Assembly: GCA_001936135.1 (NCBI GenBank)
Contig: CP012811.1
Coordinates: 2,914,001-2,978,000 of the forward strand
Reading direction: 5' to 3'
DNA: 64,000 nucleotides
DNA from: Saccharomycopsis fibuligera x Saccharomycopsis cf. fibuligera
Lineage: Eukaryota; Ascomycota; Saccharomycetes; Ascoideales; Saccharomycopsidaceae
Below, piece after piece: positions 43,952 through 55,078 of the stretch. The stretch's first letter is position 1, and each line of letters begins with the position of its first letter. A program made the position numbers and the translations under genes. The notes beneath the pieces are model-generated. The model saw only the letters and a program-made list of their open reading frames with translations, did not search any database and was not told the origin of the DNA.

Positions 43952-46142
43952 CCTATAGCTTGTTTATTGCTACTATTGTTAAACCTTGACCGTTACTTTG
44001 TTGATTTATTTTTTCTTTTTTTTCCTTTTTATTATATTTAAAATTCTTTTGTCTAGTGTTTATTCTCCATCTTTTCATTTCCCTATATTCATTGTACTCT
44101 ATTCTTACTCTAATACTGGTACTAATTCGTTCTGTTTTCCACACATACATATTTGACTTAGTATACTATTTGATTCACTGCAGAACCAGTCGACGACAAC
44201 GGAATGAATTCAAGCATGGTGTCTGCTATACTCGGAGTAGAAAATGCGGCATCTAGATTAGGCAAGTGGTGGGGTAGATGATTGGTAGGCCGCTTAGTAA
44301 AAGAAAAGGTAGTTTTATTTTTCAAATTGCGGAGTACTCAGCAGTGTTCAAGGTTTTTACTGGCCTGGAGAGCAGTTGGCCGATGAGCTTAGGTACCTAC
44401 ATGGGCAGACAATAGCCATTATTATTGCGAATATGCAGTACTGTTTTACTGTTTACCGTTTACTGTTTGGCTATTGGCTTATAATTAGCGCTTCCTTACC
44501 TTACTGTTTGTATTGTACCTTTATGGGAATGACGTATTAGGACAATTGCAATGCTGCGAAATATACGAAGGGTGCAATTTGTACCTGGACGGTTGTTAGG
44601 AATGGCCTCGTCCATCGCGTGGGGTGTTATTTTATTTGTTAGCTGTGTTGTTGAATACTCTACTATATAATATTGGGCTTGCAATATGTATGCTACGCGA
44701 CGTGTGCGAGGCGGAAAATTCTCAGTGCTAAGATGAAATTACAATAGTGCGGTGCTTAGCGCTAGCATTGATAGACATTTGGGCGATTACAAGGATGGTT
44801 AGCGAGGGAGGTGAATTTATGGGTGTGTGATTTGTTGCGGCGGTTAGAAATTAGAAAAATACAGATAAGTTTTTTCTTGGATACCGTGAGGGAATATACT
44901 ACATTGTACGGCACATCAACGACACCAGGGGAGATTGGAGTTTCCACATATAGGACAGTCCAGAGTGTCGTCGCAGTGCGGTTAGTGTTTTCATGGGCGC
45001 TTGGGGGAGTGGAGGAGCCTCAGCCACTGCAGAGACTACCACAGTCGTTTATTGCAAAGTAACTGGTAAACCAAATCCTGAGATATACGAGCCGCTTTGG
45101 CATTCGTTAAACACAAACACAAGTTACAAAACGGCTAGCTGTCGCAGCTGCCAGTGATTCCACGCTGGGAGGAAGCGCGGCGAGCGCATACAAAAGCATG
45201 CTCCAGCAGCCATAAGCAGACAATAGCATCCTGCCGCATGAAATTCCGGACCTGCCGCCAACCACTGTTTACCCCATCCCCTGCTATTATGTGTATGTTT
45301 GTATACTACTGCGATAAATAATCTACAAGATCACCGCAAGAATTCCAGCAGATGACGACAACCCACAGAAGCGATACTGTGCCTGATACCGCCGACCCTG
45401 GAGCAATGAGACAGCCGGTGAAGGTGACTCAGCATAGTCATATCCCGTAGGATCCTATATCCTTGCCACTGCAGCCTCCGGGTACCCTCCGCTCGCTGGC
45501 ACTCATGCTGCTAATATCTGATCGATCACAACGGCTGTTTGACATAATACCAGTATGCATCAAACTTCAAACTATAAAACCAGTGGTGGAAAACACGCCC
45601 CCACACTCAGCAAACGACAGAGTAGGCTTGTCGTTTTTGTTTTTTTTTCTTTCTCTTGCTCTGTTGTTGTATTGGATGCATCAAGAATTTTTCAGTCCAA
45701 CGCCCACAGACAGCCGACAATCGCGCTTGATTAATTAGAGGCTGCATATGCAGACAACGCACACAATGCAACAGCTGATTAGCGAGCTATTATTATTACT
45801 TTAACAGACAAGTAACTAAGGATCAGCACAGCGTCAACAGAGTCTTCGCTGTCGCAGTTGTAATTACGCGAGACTTCCCAGCGTTTAATCCTTCTTTTGC
45901 TTGAGAGTTTTGGCGCTATCAGCGTTTAGCCAACAGCGCTTAATTGAGCACACACTGCGCTAGTACAATGTCTGTCTCAGCGTCTGTCTAGTTCACTTAC
46001 TTTTAGCGCTGAAAATTCTTCCTTCCTTCCCTTGATTCATTCCTGGACTCTCTTGATGTTTCAATCTTGTTCTTGATTTTTTTTTTTTTTATCTCTCTTT
46101 TATTCTGGTATTCTTTCTCTTCTTCACTCTCTTTTATCCAAA

Positions 46143-46228
46143 TATTCATTCTTTTCATTCTTCACTCTTTTCATTCTTTATTCTTTTCATTCTTTTCATT
46201 CTTCATTCTTTTCATTCCGTTCATTTCA
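46143..46228 (+). repeat. TTCATTCTT-type minisatellite
   Basis: About eight degenerate units of TTTTCATTC/TTCATTCTT in the pyrimidine-rich region 60-150 bases before the ABC transporter ATG, probably within its leader. Confidence 0.8.
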
Positions 46229-46254
46229 CACTCTCTTCTCCCTATCCTCCCCAA

Positions 46255-46278
46255 ATGCTCCTGGCCCCTTTCTCATAG
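46255..46278 (+). promoter_or_regulatory. Seven-codon upstream ORF of the ABC transporter gene
   Basis: An ATG at 46255 encodes MLLAPFS and stops at TAG 46278, 11 bases before the main ATG. Another tiny frame starts at 46054. They matter only if the transcript begins upstream of them. Confidence 0.4.
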
Positions 46279-46289
46279 CCAATCCTCTA

Positions 46290-49200
46290 ATGCCTTCGTC
46301 CCAGCACTTGCTCCTGCTAGCATCTCCATCTAGCCTTCAGAACTACCCAACAAACCAATCCTCATCATCACTCACTCCACCTCCATCTCCATCATCACTT
46401 TTGCACTCTCTCTTGATCCCAAATCACAATGCCTTCAACCCATCTGCAGTACTTTCTTTACTGTTTCATATCAATGTCCTTTTTGCAATAGTTGCTGCCA
46501 CCAGCTTGCTTGTCATATGGCTCGCTAGCTGTCTGCTCTTGGATCGTAAAAAACAATTTCAAGACAACCGTTATCACCGCCTTGGCCGTGTTTTAATCAA
46601 CATTATTTTACAGTTCTTTGCTTACTCTTATCTTTCATACTCTGCCTTTGGTTACTCCGAGCTCTCCACAAAACAGTTCTTAGACTCTTTCAGCTTATTT
46701 CTACCATCTTCGCCTGTAATCAACTTGGCAGTAACCAGTGCTTCTATCGGCGCACTTGTGCTTCCTATCCATTACTTCTCCAGCCAGTCGCCCCTCTTGA
46801 TTGGGTTTTGGCTCTTGAACGCTTTGCAAAATTTTACTGTGGTACTACAGGACACTTTCTCTAACTATCCTATCTACCCCACTACCGGCACTGTACCAGC
46901 AATTCTCAAATGGTTTGTGTTGAGTAACTCGATCTTGATATCTGTGTACCAGCTCCACCAACAACAACCTTCCTCTTCATCAAATATTATCGGCAAATTA
47001 ACTTTTTCATGGTTAAATCCACTAATCACTGATGGCTACACTAAGCGCTACATTTCCCCAGACGACATTGCACATTTAAACGTTAAGATCAATTATAGCC
47101 CGTACTTTGCAAAATTGTTACACAACTGGAACATTTCGAAACATGCAGCTGCAGCTTCAGCTTCAAAATCAGCAGGCGTTGTCACCCATAGCGATAAGAA
47201 ACTCACCCCATTTGATCTTCTTATCTGTTTGGCAAAAACTTTTGGTTTTAAAATCTTTTTCATTGTCTTGATCCAGTTTGCCGAAAACGTGGTTTGCTTT
47301 ATTCAACCACAGCTACTCAGACAACTTATCAAATTTTTCAATGACTATGACCGTTCATCAAATGATCCACCGCTTTTGTTGGGATTCTTGATCTCTTCGG
47401 CCATGTTTGTTGTTTCACTTATCACCACCAACTTGTACAATCAATTTTTCATTCAGCTTTACAAAACCGGACTCTATATAAAAGGTAGTTTAATGTCCCT
47501 AGTTTACACCAAAGGGCTTAGATTATCTCAAAAATCACGGTTAGACAAGTCTACTGGAGATGTAATCAATCTCGTTGCCATTGATGTCAACAGAATCCAA
47601 AACTTGAGCCAGCAGATTCAGTTATTTGTCAGCATTCCCACAAAACTTACCCTTTCTGTTATGTCATTATATTATCTTCTTGGTAATGCAGTAATTGGAG
47701 GATTGCTAGCGGTGGCCATCATGATCCCTGTCAACACCTTACTTCTCAAGTTATTGAAAAATTTAAACCGTTCGCAAATGAAGTACAAGGACTCGCGCAT
47801 CAAAATTATATCTGAAGTATTAAACTCAATAAAGTCAGTAAAGCTATACGGATGGGAATCTTCAATGCTCAACAAAATCTACCATATCAGAAATAAAAAA
47901 GAATTACAAAACTTGAAGAAGATTGGGTTGGTCATTTCAGTTAATCAGTTTTTTTGGTGTTTGATTCCATTACTAATTCTGTGTTCTACCTTTTTCTTTT
48001 ACCAAAAACCCCTCACTTCCGATATTATTTTCCCTGCCTTGTCATTATTTCACATATTTACTGGGCCAGTGGTTCTGTTGCCATCGTTGATCACTAGTGT
48101 CATTGAAGCATCAATTGCTTTGGATAGATTAACTGAATACTTGAATTGCGAAGAAAAAGGAGAAATTCCAGCATCAAAATTTACTGTTGACTCTAGTCAT
48201 ACTCCTCGTGACCATCCTCAAATCCAAATCAACAACTGTGATTTTTTGTGGGATAGTGATCTTTTGCAAAAAAGACTTGCACTCTCGCAATTGAAACAAT
48301 CATCCAGTTACGATGAGGAAGCAGCGCTTTTAATACAAGAGAAAGACAGTGCCAAAAGTTCCAATAAAATAGCATTGCAGAACATCAATTTACAAGTCAA
48401 AAATTCAGAATTTGTGTGCGTTTTGGGTAATGTTGGCTCCGGAAAATCCACTCTTTTGAACGCCATTCTCGGCGAGCTCCCTGTTTTGCCCAAACTTACC
48501 AAAAACGACAATTATAATAACTCATGTTCCTCCAAATTTTCCGTCAATGGTTCAGTAGCTTACTGTTCGCAAATCCCGTGGATCTTAAATACCACTGTTA
48601 AGGAAAATATTCTTTTCGGGTCACCATACGACGAAATGCGCTATTTTGAGACCATAAATGCCTGTGATTTGGCCGATGATTTGACAATCTTACCCAATGC
48701 TGACGAAACTCTTGTCGGAGAAAAAGGAATCTCCTTGTCGGGTGGTCAAAAAGCACGGTTATCACTTGCTAGAGCAGTTTATGCAAACAAGGATATTTAC
48801 ATACTTGATGATATTCTTAGTGCCGTGGACAACCATGTGGCCAAAAACATCATTTACAAGGTGTTGTCTAGTGAAAGTGGTATGTTGAAAGATAAAATCA
48901 GAGTTCTTGTCACGAACAACCTTTCGGTACTTCGCTTTGCTAGCCAAATAGTATATTTGAAGAAAAGTAAAATCACTGAAACTGGTAACTTGAATGACTT
49001 GCTAGTAAACAAGGACAGCAACGTTGGGAAACTACTTGCTTCTACCAACACTTGGGAAGGAAGCCATGATCTTTTGTTTGATTTGGCATCTGATGATAAT
49101 AATAATTCGACAGCTGACTCTGACAGTATTATCAGCTCGGAAGAAAACAGCGAGACTTCTGAAACTTCTTCAGTTTGCTCTTTTGACCGGTCAAGCTCAT

Positions 49201-51197
49201 CGCTTTCGTCATTGGAAAGCAACAACGACGATGAAACTAAATTGAAGTTAGCAAAAAAGCTTTCCCCTGCTAAAGTGGCAGTGGAAGACACCGGCAATGG
49301 TGGAATAAAATGGAGTACTTACACACAGTATGCCAAATCTTGCTCAATTAGTGGTATTGTTTTATTTTTGTTCATGATATTTGTCAGCAGCACATTCCAG
49401 CTAATGAGCAACTACTGGCTCAAAAATTGGTCTGAAAAAAATGATAAATACAATATACCTGCTAGTGAGCATGGTGCCAGTAGCGGAAGTCCTAGCAGCA
49501 GCAGCATCAAGTACTTTGTTTCGATCTACTTAGTTTTAGGCCTGAGTTCAAGCGTATTTGTTTTCCTCAAAGCGTTCGTGCTTTACCAGTACTGCTCCAT
49601 CAGCGCTTCCTCCAATTTGCATAAGTTGATGACCAATGCTATATTGAAATCTCCAATGTCATTTTTTGACACCACACCACTTGGAAGAATTCTCAATCGC
49701 TTTTCCAACGACATCAACAAAATTGATGAAAGCTTACCAAAAACGTTCAGCAAATTTTTCACATCGCTGGTTTCTACAGTTTTTACCCTCGGAATCATTA
49801 TTTATCATTTGCCAGTATTTTTGGTACCAATGGCAGCTTTGGTCTTGATCTACTATTATTACCAGATGTACTATGTCATTGCGTCAAGAGATATGAAGCG
49901 CATTGGGTCTACTTCAAGAAGTCCAATTTTCAATCATTTACAAGAATCATTATTGGGTTGTGAAACTATACGCAGTTACGCTAAATCGCAAAATTTTGAG
50001 TCGATCAACTCCAAGCACATCAATTTTAACTTGAAAGCGTTGTTTGTTTTCAGATCAGTCAACAGATGGCTTTCATTTAGGCTTCAGCTAATTGGGGCCG
50101 TTGTTATTTTCTTGACATCGACTTTGTCATTGTGCTCACTAACCACAAGCCATCCATTAACTAATGGCATTGTAGGTTTGATAATGAGCTATGCTTTAGA
50201 AATTACCGAGTCGCTTAACTGGATAGTGAGATCATCGGTGGAAATTGAAACTAATATCGTTTGTGTTGAAAGAGTGCTAGAATACTCTAACTTGAAACCT
50301 GAAGCTCCGCATTATAAAAAAACTTTTCCGCTGCCAATGCAGTCACAGACGTGCTGGCCAAGCGCTGGCACTATTGAGTTTATAAACTATACCACAAAGT
50401 ACCGCCCTGAGCTTGACTATGTTCTCAGAAATTTATCTTTTAGTATCCAAGCAAAAGAAAAGATTGGTATTGTTGGGCGCACTGGTGCAGGGAAAAGCAG
50501 TTTAGCACTAGCAATTTTTAGGCTTATTGAAGCGTATCAAGGATCTATTAAAATTGATAATGCACAAATTGATGAATTGGGTTTACATCAACTAAGAAGC
50601 AGCTTGAGTATCATTCCACAAGACTGTTTGGCAATTGAAGGCTCTGTTAGGGATAATTTAGATCCGTTGCGCAAACACAATGATCAGGATATAATGAAAG
50701 CAATTGAACTTTCTCATTTGAAAGAGCATCTTGAGCATTACTGTGCTGCAAATAATGATGGTGTCGAAAATATTGATGATGTCTCAAATGATGAAAATAA
50801 AGCAACAGTGTCAGCAAAATTCCAGTTGTTAGACACAAAAGTTTGTGAAGGCGGAAGAAACTTGTCTGTTGGTCAAAGACAATTGCTTTGTTTGGCCCGC
50901 GCATTGCTCAACCCATCAAAAGTTCTTATTCTCGATGAAGCCACTGCAGCAGTGGATGCTAACACGGATAAGATCATCCAAGAAACAATCCGTAAAGAGT
51001 TTCGCGATAAGACCATTTTGACTATCGCGCACCGGTTGGATACAGTGATGGATTGCGACAAAATTATGGTGTTAGATTACGGTAAGATTGTGGAGTTTGA
51101 CGATCCAAAAAAGTTGTTGAAAAACAAGTTCAGTTTTTTTTATAAGCTTTGCGACGAAGGCATGTGTTTAAAGGGTAATGATGAAGGTACTCGATAA
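46290..51197 (+). CDS. ABCC-family full-size ABC transporter (Ycf1/Bpt1/Mlt1-like)
   Basis: A 1635-residue protein with an N-terminal TMD0-like block (about 50-225), the L0 linker, TMD1 (about 315-610), NBD1, TMD2 (about 1010-1310) and NBD2. NBD1 has Walker A GNVGSGKST (about 713), signature LSGGQ (about 815) and Walker B ILDDILSAVD, with Asp in place of the catalytic Glu, as is usual for ABCC NBD1. NBD2 has GRTGAGKSS (about 1396), LSVGQ (about 1525) and VLILDEATAAVD with Glu present. This asymmetric design and the TMD0 point to vacuolar glutathione-conjugate or bile-pigment pumps. An acidic Ser-rich regulatory linker follows NBD1. The exact orthologue among Ycf1, Bpt1 and Mlt1 is undecided. 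The first ATG is used because the TMD0 follows soon after. Confidence 0.93.
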   Translation: MPSSQHLLLLASPSSLQNYPTNQSSSSLTPPPSPSSLLHSLLIPNHNAFNPSAVLSLLFHINVLFAIVAATSLLVIWLASCLLLDRKKQFQDNRYHRLGRVLINIILQFFAYSYLSYSAFGYSELSTKQFLDSFSLFLPSSPVINLAVTSASIGALVLPIHYFSSQSPLLIGFWLLNALQNFTVVLQDTFSNYPIYPTTGTVPAILKWFVLSNSILISVYQLHQQQPSSSSNIIGKLTFSWLNPLITDGYTKRYISPDDIAHLNVKINYSPYFAKLLHNWNISKHAAAASASKSAGVVTHSDKKLTPFDLLICLAKTFGFKIFFIVLIQFAENVVCFIQPQLLRQLIKFFNDYDRSSNDPPLLLGFLISSAMFVVSLITTNLYNQFFIQLYKTGLYIKGSLMSLVYTKGLRLSQKSRLDKSTGDVINLVAIDVNRIQNLSQQIQLFVSIPTKLTLSVMSLYYLLGNAVIGGLLAVAIMIPVNTLLLKLLKNLNRSQMKYKDSRIKIISEVLNSIKSVKLYGWESSMLNKIYHIRNKKELQNLKKIGLVISVNQFFWCLIPLLILCSTFFFYQKPLTSDIIFPALSLFHIFTGPVVLLPSLITSVIEASIALDRLTEYLNCEEKGEIPASKFTVDSSHTPRDHPQIQINNCDFLWDSDLLQKRLALSQLKQSSSYDEEAALLIQEKDSAKSSNKIALQNINLQVKNSEFVCVLGNVGSGKSTLLNAILGELPVLPKLTKNDNYNNSCSSKFSVNGSVAYCSQIPWILNTTVKENILFGSPYDEMRYFETINACDLADDLTILPNADETLVGEKGISLSGGQKARLSLARAVYANKDIYILDDILSAVDNHVAKNIIYKVLSSESGMLKDKIRVLVTNNLSVLRFASQIVYLKKSKITETGNLNDLLVNKDSNVGKLLASTNTWEGSHDLLFDLASDDNNNSTADSDSIISSEENSETSETSSVCSFDRSSSSLSSLESNNDDETKLKLAKKLSPAKVAVEDTGNGGIKWSTYTQYAKSCSISGIVLFLFMIFVSSTFQLMSNYWLKNWSEKNDKYNIPASEHGASSGSPSSSSIKYFVSIYLVLGLSSSVFVFLKAFVLYQYCSISASSNLHKLMTNAILKSPMSFFDTTPLGRILNRFSNDINKIDESLPKTFSKFFTSLVSTVFTLGIIIYHLPVFLVPMAALVLIYYYYQMYYVIASRDMKRIGSTSRSPIFNHLQESLLGCETIRSYAKSQNFESINSKHINFNLKALFVFRSVNRWLSFRLQLIGAVVIFLTSTLSLCSLTTSHPLTNGIVGLIMSYALEITESLNWIVRSSVEIETNIVCVERVLEYSNLKPEAPHYKKTFPLPMQSQTCWPSAGTIEFINYTTKYRPELDYVLRNLSFSIQAKEKIGIVGRTGAGKSSLALAIFRLIEAYQGSIKIDNAQIDELGLHQLRSSLSIIPQDCLAIEGSVRDNLDPLRKHNDQDIMKAIELSHLKEHLEHYCAANNDGVENIDDVSNDENKATVSAKFQLLDTKVCEGGRNLSVGQRQLLCLARALLNPSKVLILDEATAAVDANTDKIIQETIRKEFRDKTILTIAHRLDTVMDCDKIMVLDYGKIVEFDDPKKLLKNKFSFFYKLCDEGMCLKGNDEGTR

Positions 51198-52231
51198 ACG
51201 TGCTTCATTCATTATATTATTATATTTTTCTTTTAGATGCTTTTTTCATTTTTTTCATTTTTTTGGTTTTTGTTTTGTTATTTGTTTTTGATTACCATTT
51301 TTTAGGGACACTTGGTTGGTCTTTTCTATCTTCTCATTTTTTCAGTTCAATTTTCACCATTGGTTTTATTTTGTTTTTGTTTTTTTATTGTTTTTTGTCA
51401 CCAACTACTATACTATAACCTCATTCATTGACTGACAAACAGTGGATTACTATATTATAATATTGCCTATACTATATTATGGCGACCTTCCTATTCTCTA
51501 TTTTTTGTCTTTTATTTTTCAGCCATTTACGTTTGTCTATCTTTGAGTTTTGCTAAAGTTTCGATGGAGACAAAAAAACGTTGCTTAATTTTTTGATTGT
51601 TCTACTGAACTATTTCTACAATTTGAACTCTCGTTATTACTTTGAGCTTTTTATACTTAATTTTTACTTTTTTTTTTTTTTTTTGCTTATTCATCTCAGT
51701 TTATATTATATTTGAACTATATTATACTATACTATACTTACACTCTGTTGCTAAAGGTGACTGCAAATAAAAAACAAGAGAACATCTTCTTGATTTTGGT
51801 TTTTACATTAAAGTTTTTATACACTTGTGATCTGTACAAGTCATGCCACTTTGTTTAGAGAAACTCTGCAAATTCTAAGGAAGTAGGCGGATGAATTCGT
51901 TAGCGCATTCGGAATTTGTAATGACGCAATCAATCACCGACAGCATCGATTATTCGGTGGGACGGGCGCCCATAGTTGTACCGCAGTGGGAGAAAATTGA
52001 GAACAGGGTAGGCAAAAAAAACAGTGGTAAGCGATAGTCAAATTTGAGTCGGCGATTTGCATTTGGATCAATCGAAATACGGGCACAAGTATACGAAGAC
52101 ATCAAGCTCCTTTACGCTGTTTTATATAGAAAATCATACTCTTTAGCTTTTCAATAAATTACTCACCAGATACGCAAATAGACATTGTCTATCAATAGTC
52201 ACAAACTGTATCTAATTGAACAGCTATAATA
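51198..52231. promoter_or_regulatory. Interval between the ABC transporter and DSS4
   Basis: About 1 kb, T-rich at the left (3' UTR of the ABC gene), with poly-T and a TATAC-type simple repeat near 51719-51740. The right 300 bases form the DSS4 promoter. No gene seen. Confidence 0.55.
52123..52128 (+). promoter_or_regulatory. Possible TATA box of DSS4
   Basis: TATATA within TTTTATATAG lies 104 bases upstream of the DSS4 ATG, a normal spacing for a yeast gene with a short leader. Confidence 0.4.
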
Positions 52232-52954
52232 ATGTCTAACATAACTTCTTTTACCCAGCTTACCCAGAAATTACAATCCTTAACACCTTCCTCATCTTCG
52301 TTAAATACGGCGCCTAGTGATTCTACAAGAAACATTATTTTGAGATGCCCTTTTAAATCATGCAATTGTCGCGTTATAGCTTATCCATACCCATTTACAA
52401 CTAGCTCACAATCAGAATCGTCAATGTTAAACGATGCTTTGTATTCGGTGAAACAGGCTCCCGAATGCATTCAATTGCATAGTGAATCTCTTGAAGTGAT
52501 TAATCCAAAGCTTGAATCTAATAGGGACAATAAGGACAAAGATCAGTTGCAGCAGGATACTATAAGGAAGGAAAGCAATAACGAAGAGAAACAACAACAG
52601 TTTTTCAAAGTGAATGATGCGTGGGATTTCGATAATATTGGGGTCTCCAGACCTACTGATATTCAACAACCTACAATTGTAAAAAGTGGGCTTCCAGTTG
52701 ACATTGCTGCTACGGTTGCTGCCGCTAATGACAAAGATGGCGAAAAACTGATTGTGAGCCCAACCAAGATCAATATACAACGTTACTTGGTGTGTGCTGA
52801 TTGCGAAAGAGGGCCAATTGGTTTTGCCGGTTTTGCTAGCGACGGTAGTGAAGATAAACTACAAGAAGCAGAAAGTCAAGATGAGAGAATCAATAAGGCG
52901 AATCAACTTGTTTATTTCTTGAGTGCAAATAGCATCCGTTACGAATTGCGTTAA
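52232..52954 (+). CDS. DSS4: Dss4/Mss4-family Rab guanine nucleotide-release factor
   Basis: A 240-residue protein. It has ILRCPFKSCNCRVI (C39, C44, C46), the core FKVNDAWDFDNIGVSRP (about 126-141) and YLVCADCERGPIGF (C188, C191). These are the zinc-binding halves and central signature of the Mss4/Dss4 fold, which stabilises nucleotide-free Rab GTPases such as Sec4 in secretion. It is longer than S. cerevisiae Dss4 (143 residues), because of a Gln/Glu-rich insert (about 85-125) and a disordered loop before the second zinc pair. The C-terminus (QLVYFLSANSIRYEL) resembles the final strand of the fold. No intron is needed. Confidence 0.92.
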   Translation: MSNITSFTQLTQKLQSLTPSSSSLNTAPSDSTRNIILRCPFKSCNCRVIAYPYPFTTSSQSESSMLNDALYSVKQAPECIQLHSESLEVINPKLESNRDNKDKDQLQQDTIRKESNNEEKQQQFFKVNDAWDFDNIGVSRPTDIQQPTIVKSGLPVDIAATVAAANDKDGEKLIVSPTKINIQRYLVCADCERGPIGFAGFASDGSEDKLQEAESQDERINKANQLVYFLSANSIRYELR

Positions 52955-53251
52955 GTAAGCAGAAAAAAAAATTCTCGTTTGTATTAATATTGATTGAATA
53001 ATTTCCTATATACTTATATTTTCCAAGAAATGCATGTAATAAACTAATGACATAAACAAAAATGCTAGAGCAAAGAGAGGCGAAATTTTTTTAAAAAAAT
53101 AAACATGTCAAACACGAGAACTATTCCAAGTGCCATTAAACAATAAGAGAGAAATATTGACTATTTTGTGGCCAGCAATCAAAAGATGGTTTCAAAATAA
53201 CGAAAAGAAAAAGAAAAAAAGCAAAGCAGGGAAACAAACTAGAAGGTAAAA

Positions 53252-53297
<46 letters not shown>

Positions 53298-53410
53298 AAA
53301 AAAAAATGAAAAATAAAAAAAACAATATAAATAAAATATTAAGCAGAAAAAAAAAAAGGAAAAAGAAAAAAAAAAAAAAAGGAAAAATAAAAACATTTCG
53401 TAAGACACTT
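52955..53410. other. Convergent interval with very long A tracts
   Basis: 456 bases between the DSS4 stop and the 3' end of the first antiporter gene. It is A-rich on the plus strand throughout, including an A43 run. No gene; it probably serves as a shared 3' region. Confidence 0.65.
53253..53295. repeat. Uninterrupted A43 homopolymer
   Basis: Forty-three consecutive A, followed by more short A runs to about 53400. It corresponds to a poly-T tract in the minus-strand 3' region. The length is assembly-dependent. Confidence 0.9.
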
Positions 53411-55078
53411 TTATTTTTTTTCTTTCAATTCCATCTTGCTATCTTCCTTTTGTTGTCTCTTCCTCACCCATTGTGAGCCTTTCCACATCACCACATATAA
53501 TGGTATCAAAGAAAGCATACAGAATCCAGCCATCAACGTGAAACAACCACCAATGGTCAACGCCAGTTGCATCTTTGATAACGCAGAAACACCGCAAGCT
53601 GCAATAAGGCATCTAAACAAGTTCACAGTGGCAGTACTAGTAGAAGTCTTGGATGGATATAAATCAGCAAGCAAATTTGTAGAAACTGAAACGAATGGTG
53701 AATTAACAAGTGAGGCCATAAAAGTACCAATAAGAATAGCTGCAAGTGGCTGGTCGGTATCCAAGCACCACCCGAAAATTAAAAGTCCACTGCTAAATAA
53801 ACAACCACATGGGAAAAGCATCGATAAACGGCATTGGAAAATGTTAAATTCTGGCTTTTTGGCAGTTGGGTCCTCTTTTGAGGCTTGATATTTTTCAATG
53901 GCCTTTTGGTATTTGGCATGGTAATGTCTATAGTAAAGGTCAAGAAGTCTACCACTCATAAATGAGCCCATACTACCAGCAATTCCAGGAGCCAAGAAAC
54001 AAAGCCCCACACGCTGAACAGAATAGTGTCTTTTGGTTTGTAAAGTAGTACTGAGAGAAGTAAACATCATTGACCAACTAGTGAAATATAAAGAACATGG
54101 GAACAATACCATGAAAATTTCCTTGTTGGAAGCAATCACTGGCACATCAAAAAGTTTGGAAAGTAAAGTTTGCGACTTATCCTTTGCTTCAAGAGTAGGT
54201 AAATCGTTTGTGAGTTTCTTCTTGTAGTGTGGAATCAACCATAATGGAGATTTGTTAATAAATTTTTTTGGGGGAATAGAGCCATTGCCAACAATGGTTC
54301 TTTTGGTTTCGGGTAAGAAGAAAAAACTAACAACGGCAGTGACCCCACAACCAATAGCCAAGAACCAAAAGATAGAACGCCAGGAATTAAAACCCGAGGC
54401 TAACAACCCCCCAATCAAAGCACCAAGTGCCTGAGCAAGCAATTGAATTCCCGATGTGAAACCAATCAATGAGCCTCTTGTAGCTCTGGTAGCCAAATCT
54501 GCACAAACCCCGCTATTGATGGCAATCACTGGAGCAATACCAGCAGCTTGAACACACCGTAAAAACAAAATCAAGCCATAAGTGTTGGAAACCGCTAAAC
54601 AAACACAAGCAACAACGTAGATTACACAACATGCCAACACAACCGGTTTACGGCCAATGGCATCAGCAATACTGGCGGTGAACATCGGCGCAATACCTTG
54701 GAATACGAAATAGAGCACCACTGATACATTAGCAAGTTCTTCAGTTACATGAAACTTTTGCTCAACAGTATAAATGATAGGATAGTATATGTTGGCGGAA
54801 ACGGCTGACCAAAACCCGGAAATGCCACAAATCAAGGCAATGGTGTATTTTTCACTGTTGTTGAAAATAGAATGTGGATATTCAACAACCAGTCGCGTGC
54901 GTGTTACTACTGGGTGGTCTTGGTCCTCCTGGTCCTCAACCTCTTCCTCTATATGGCTGCTGTTTTCGTTATTGATGTTGCTAGTTGAAAGTTCAGGAAC
55001 ATTGTCATTGAATATGCTGCTAGGGCGCCTTTTACTGATCTTCTTTTCTGAGGATGGCAATATCTTGTCTAATGCCAT
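53411..55078 (-). CDS. DHA1-family drug:H+ antiporter (MFS), divergent copy
   Basis: A 555-residue protein counted from the ATG at 55078; the longer frame to 55123 begins with GTG. A charged cytosolic N-terminus (about 60 residues) precedes twelve predicted membrane segments. Motif A appears as IADAIGRKP in the TM2-TM3 loop, with LFLRCVQAAGIAP, GALIGGLLASGFNSWRSIFWFLAIG and LPETKRTIVGNGS as in Qdr/Aqr1/Dtr1-type transporters. The central loop (PLWLIPHYKKKL) matches the two neighbours but with a lower level of identity. It is predicted to export small molecules at the plasma membrane; the substrate is unknown. It is the last gene of a three-gene head-to-tail array. Confidence 0.9.
   Translation of the reverse strand: MALDKILPSSEKKISKRRPSSIFNDNVPELSTSNINNENSSHIEEEVEDQEDQDHPVVTRTRLVVEYPHSIFNNSEKYTIALICGISGFWSAVSANIYYPIIYTVEQKFHVTEELANVSVVLYFVFQGIAPMFTASIADAIGRKPVVLACCVIYVVACVCLAVSNTYGLILFLRCVQAAGIAPVIAINSGVCADLATRATRGSLIGFTSGIQLLAQALGALIGGLLASGFNSWRSIFWFLAIGCGVTAVVSFFFLPETKRTIVGNGSIPPKKFINKSPLWLIPHYKKKLTNDLPTLEAKDKSQTLLSKLFDVPVIASNKEIFMVLFPCSLYFTSWSMMFTSLSTTLQTKRHYSVQRVGLCFLAPGIAGSMGSFMSGRLLDLYYRHYHAKYQKAIEKYQASKEDPTAKKPEFNIFQCRLSMLFPCGCLFSSGLLIFGWCLDTDQPLAAILIGTFMASLVNSPFVSVSTNLLADLYPSKTSTSTATVNLFRCLIAACGVSALSKMQLALTIGGCFTLMAGFCMLSLIPLYVVMWKGSQWVRKRQQKEDSKMELKEKK

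Larger units (their letters stand above)
43468..46289. promoter_or_regulatory. 2.8-kb interval upstream of the ABC transporter gene
   Basis: No convincing gene. The left part (43468-44150) is the FLC 3' region with poly-T tracts, including about T29 near 43921-43948. A histidine-coding and Phe-coding frame at 43579-43950 is composition-driven. The stretch 44.9-45.6 kb is GC-richer, with scattered short frames. The right end is CT-rich and contains TTTCATTC repeats and short upstream ORFs. Confidence 0.5.
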
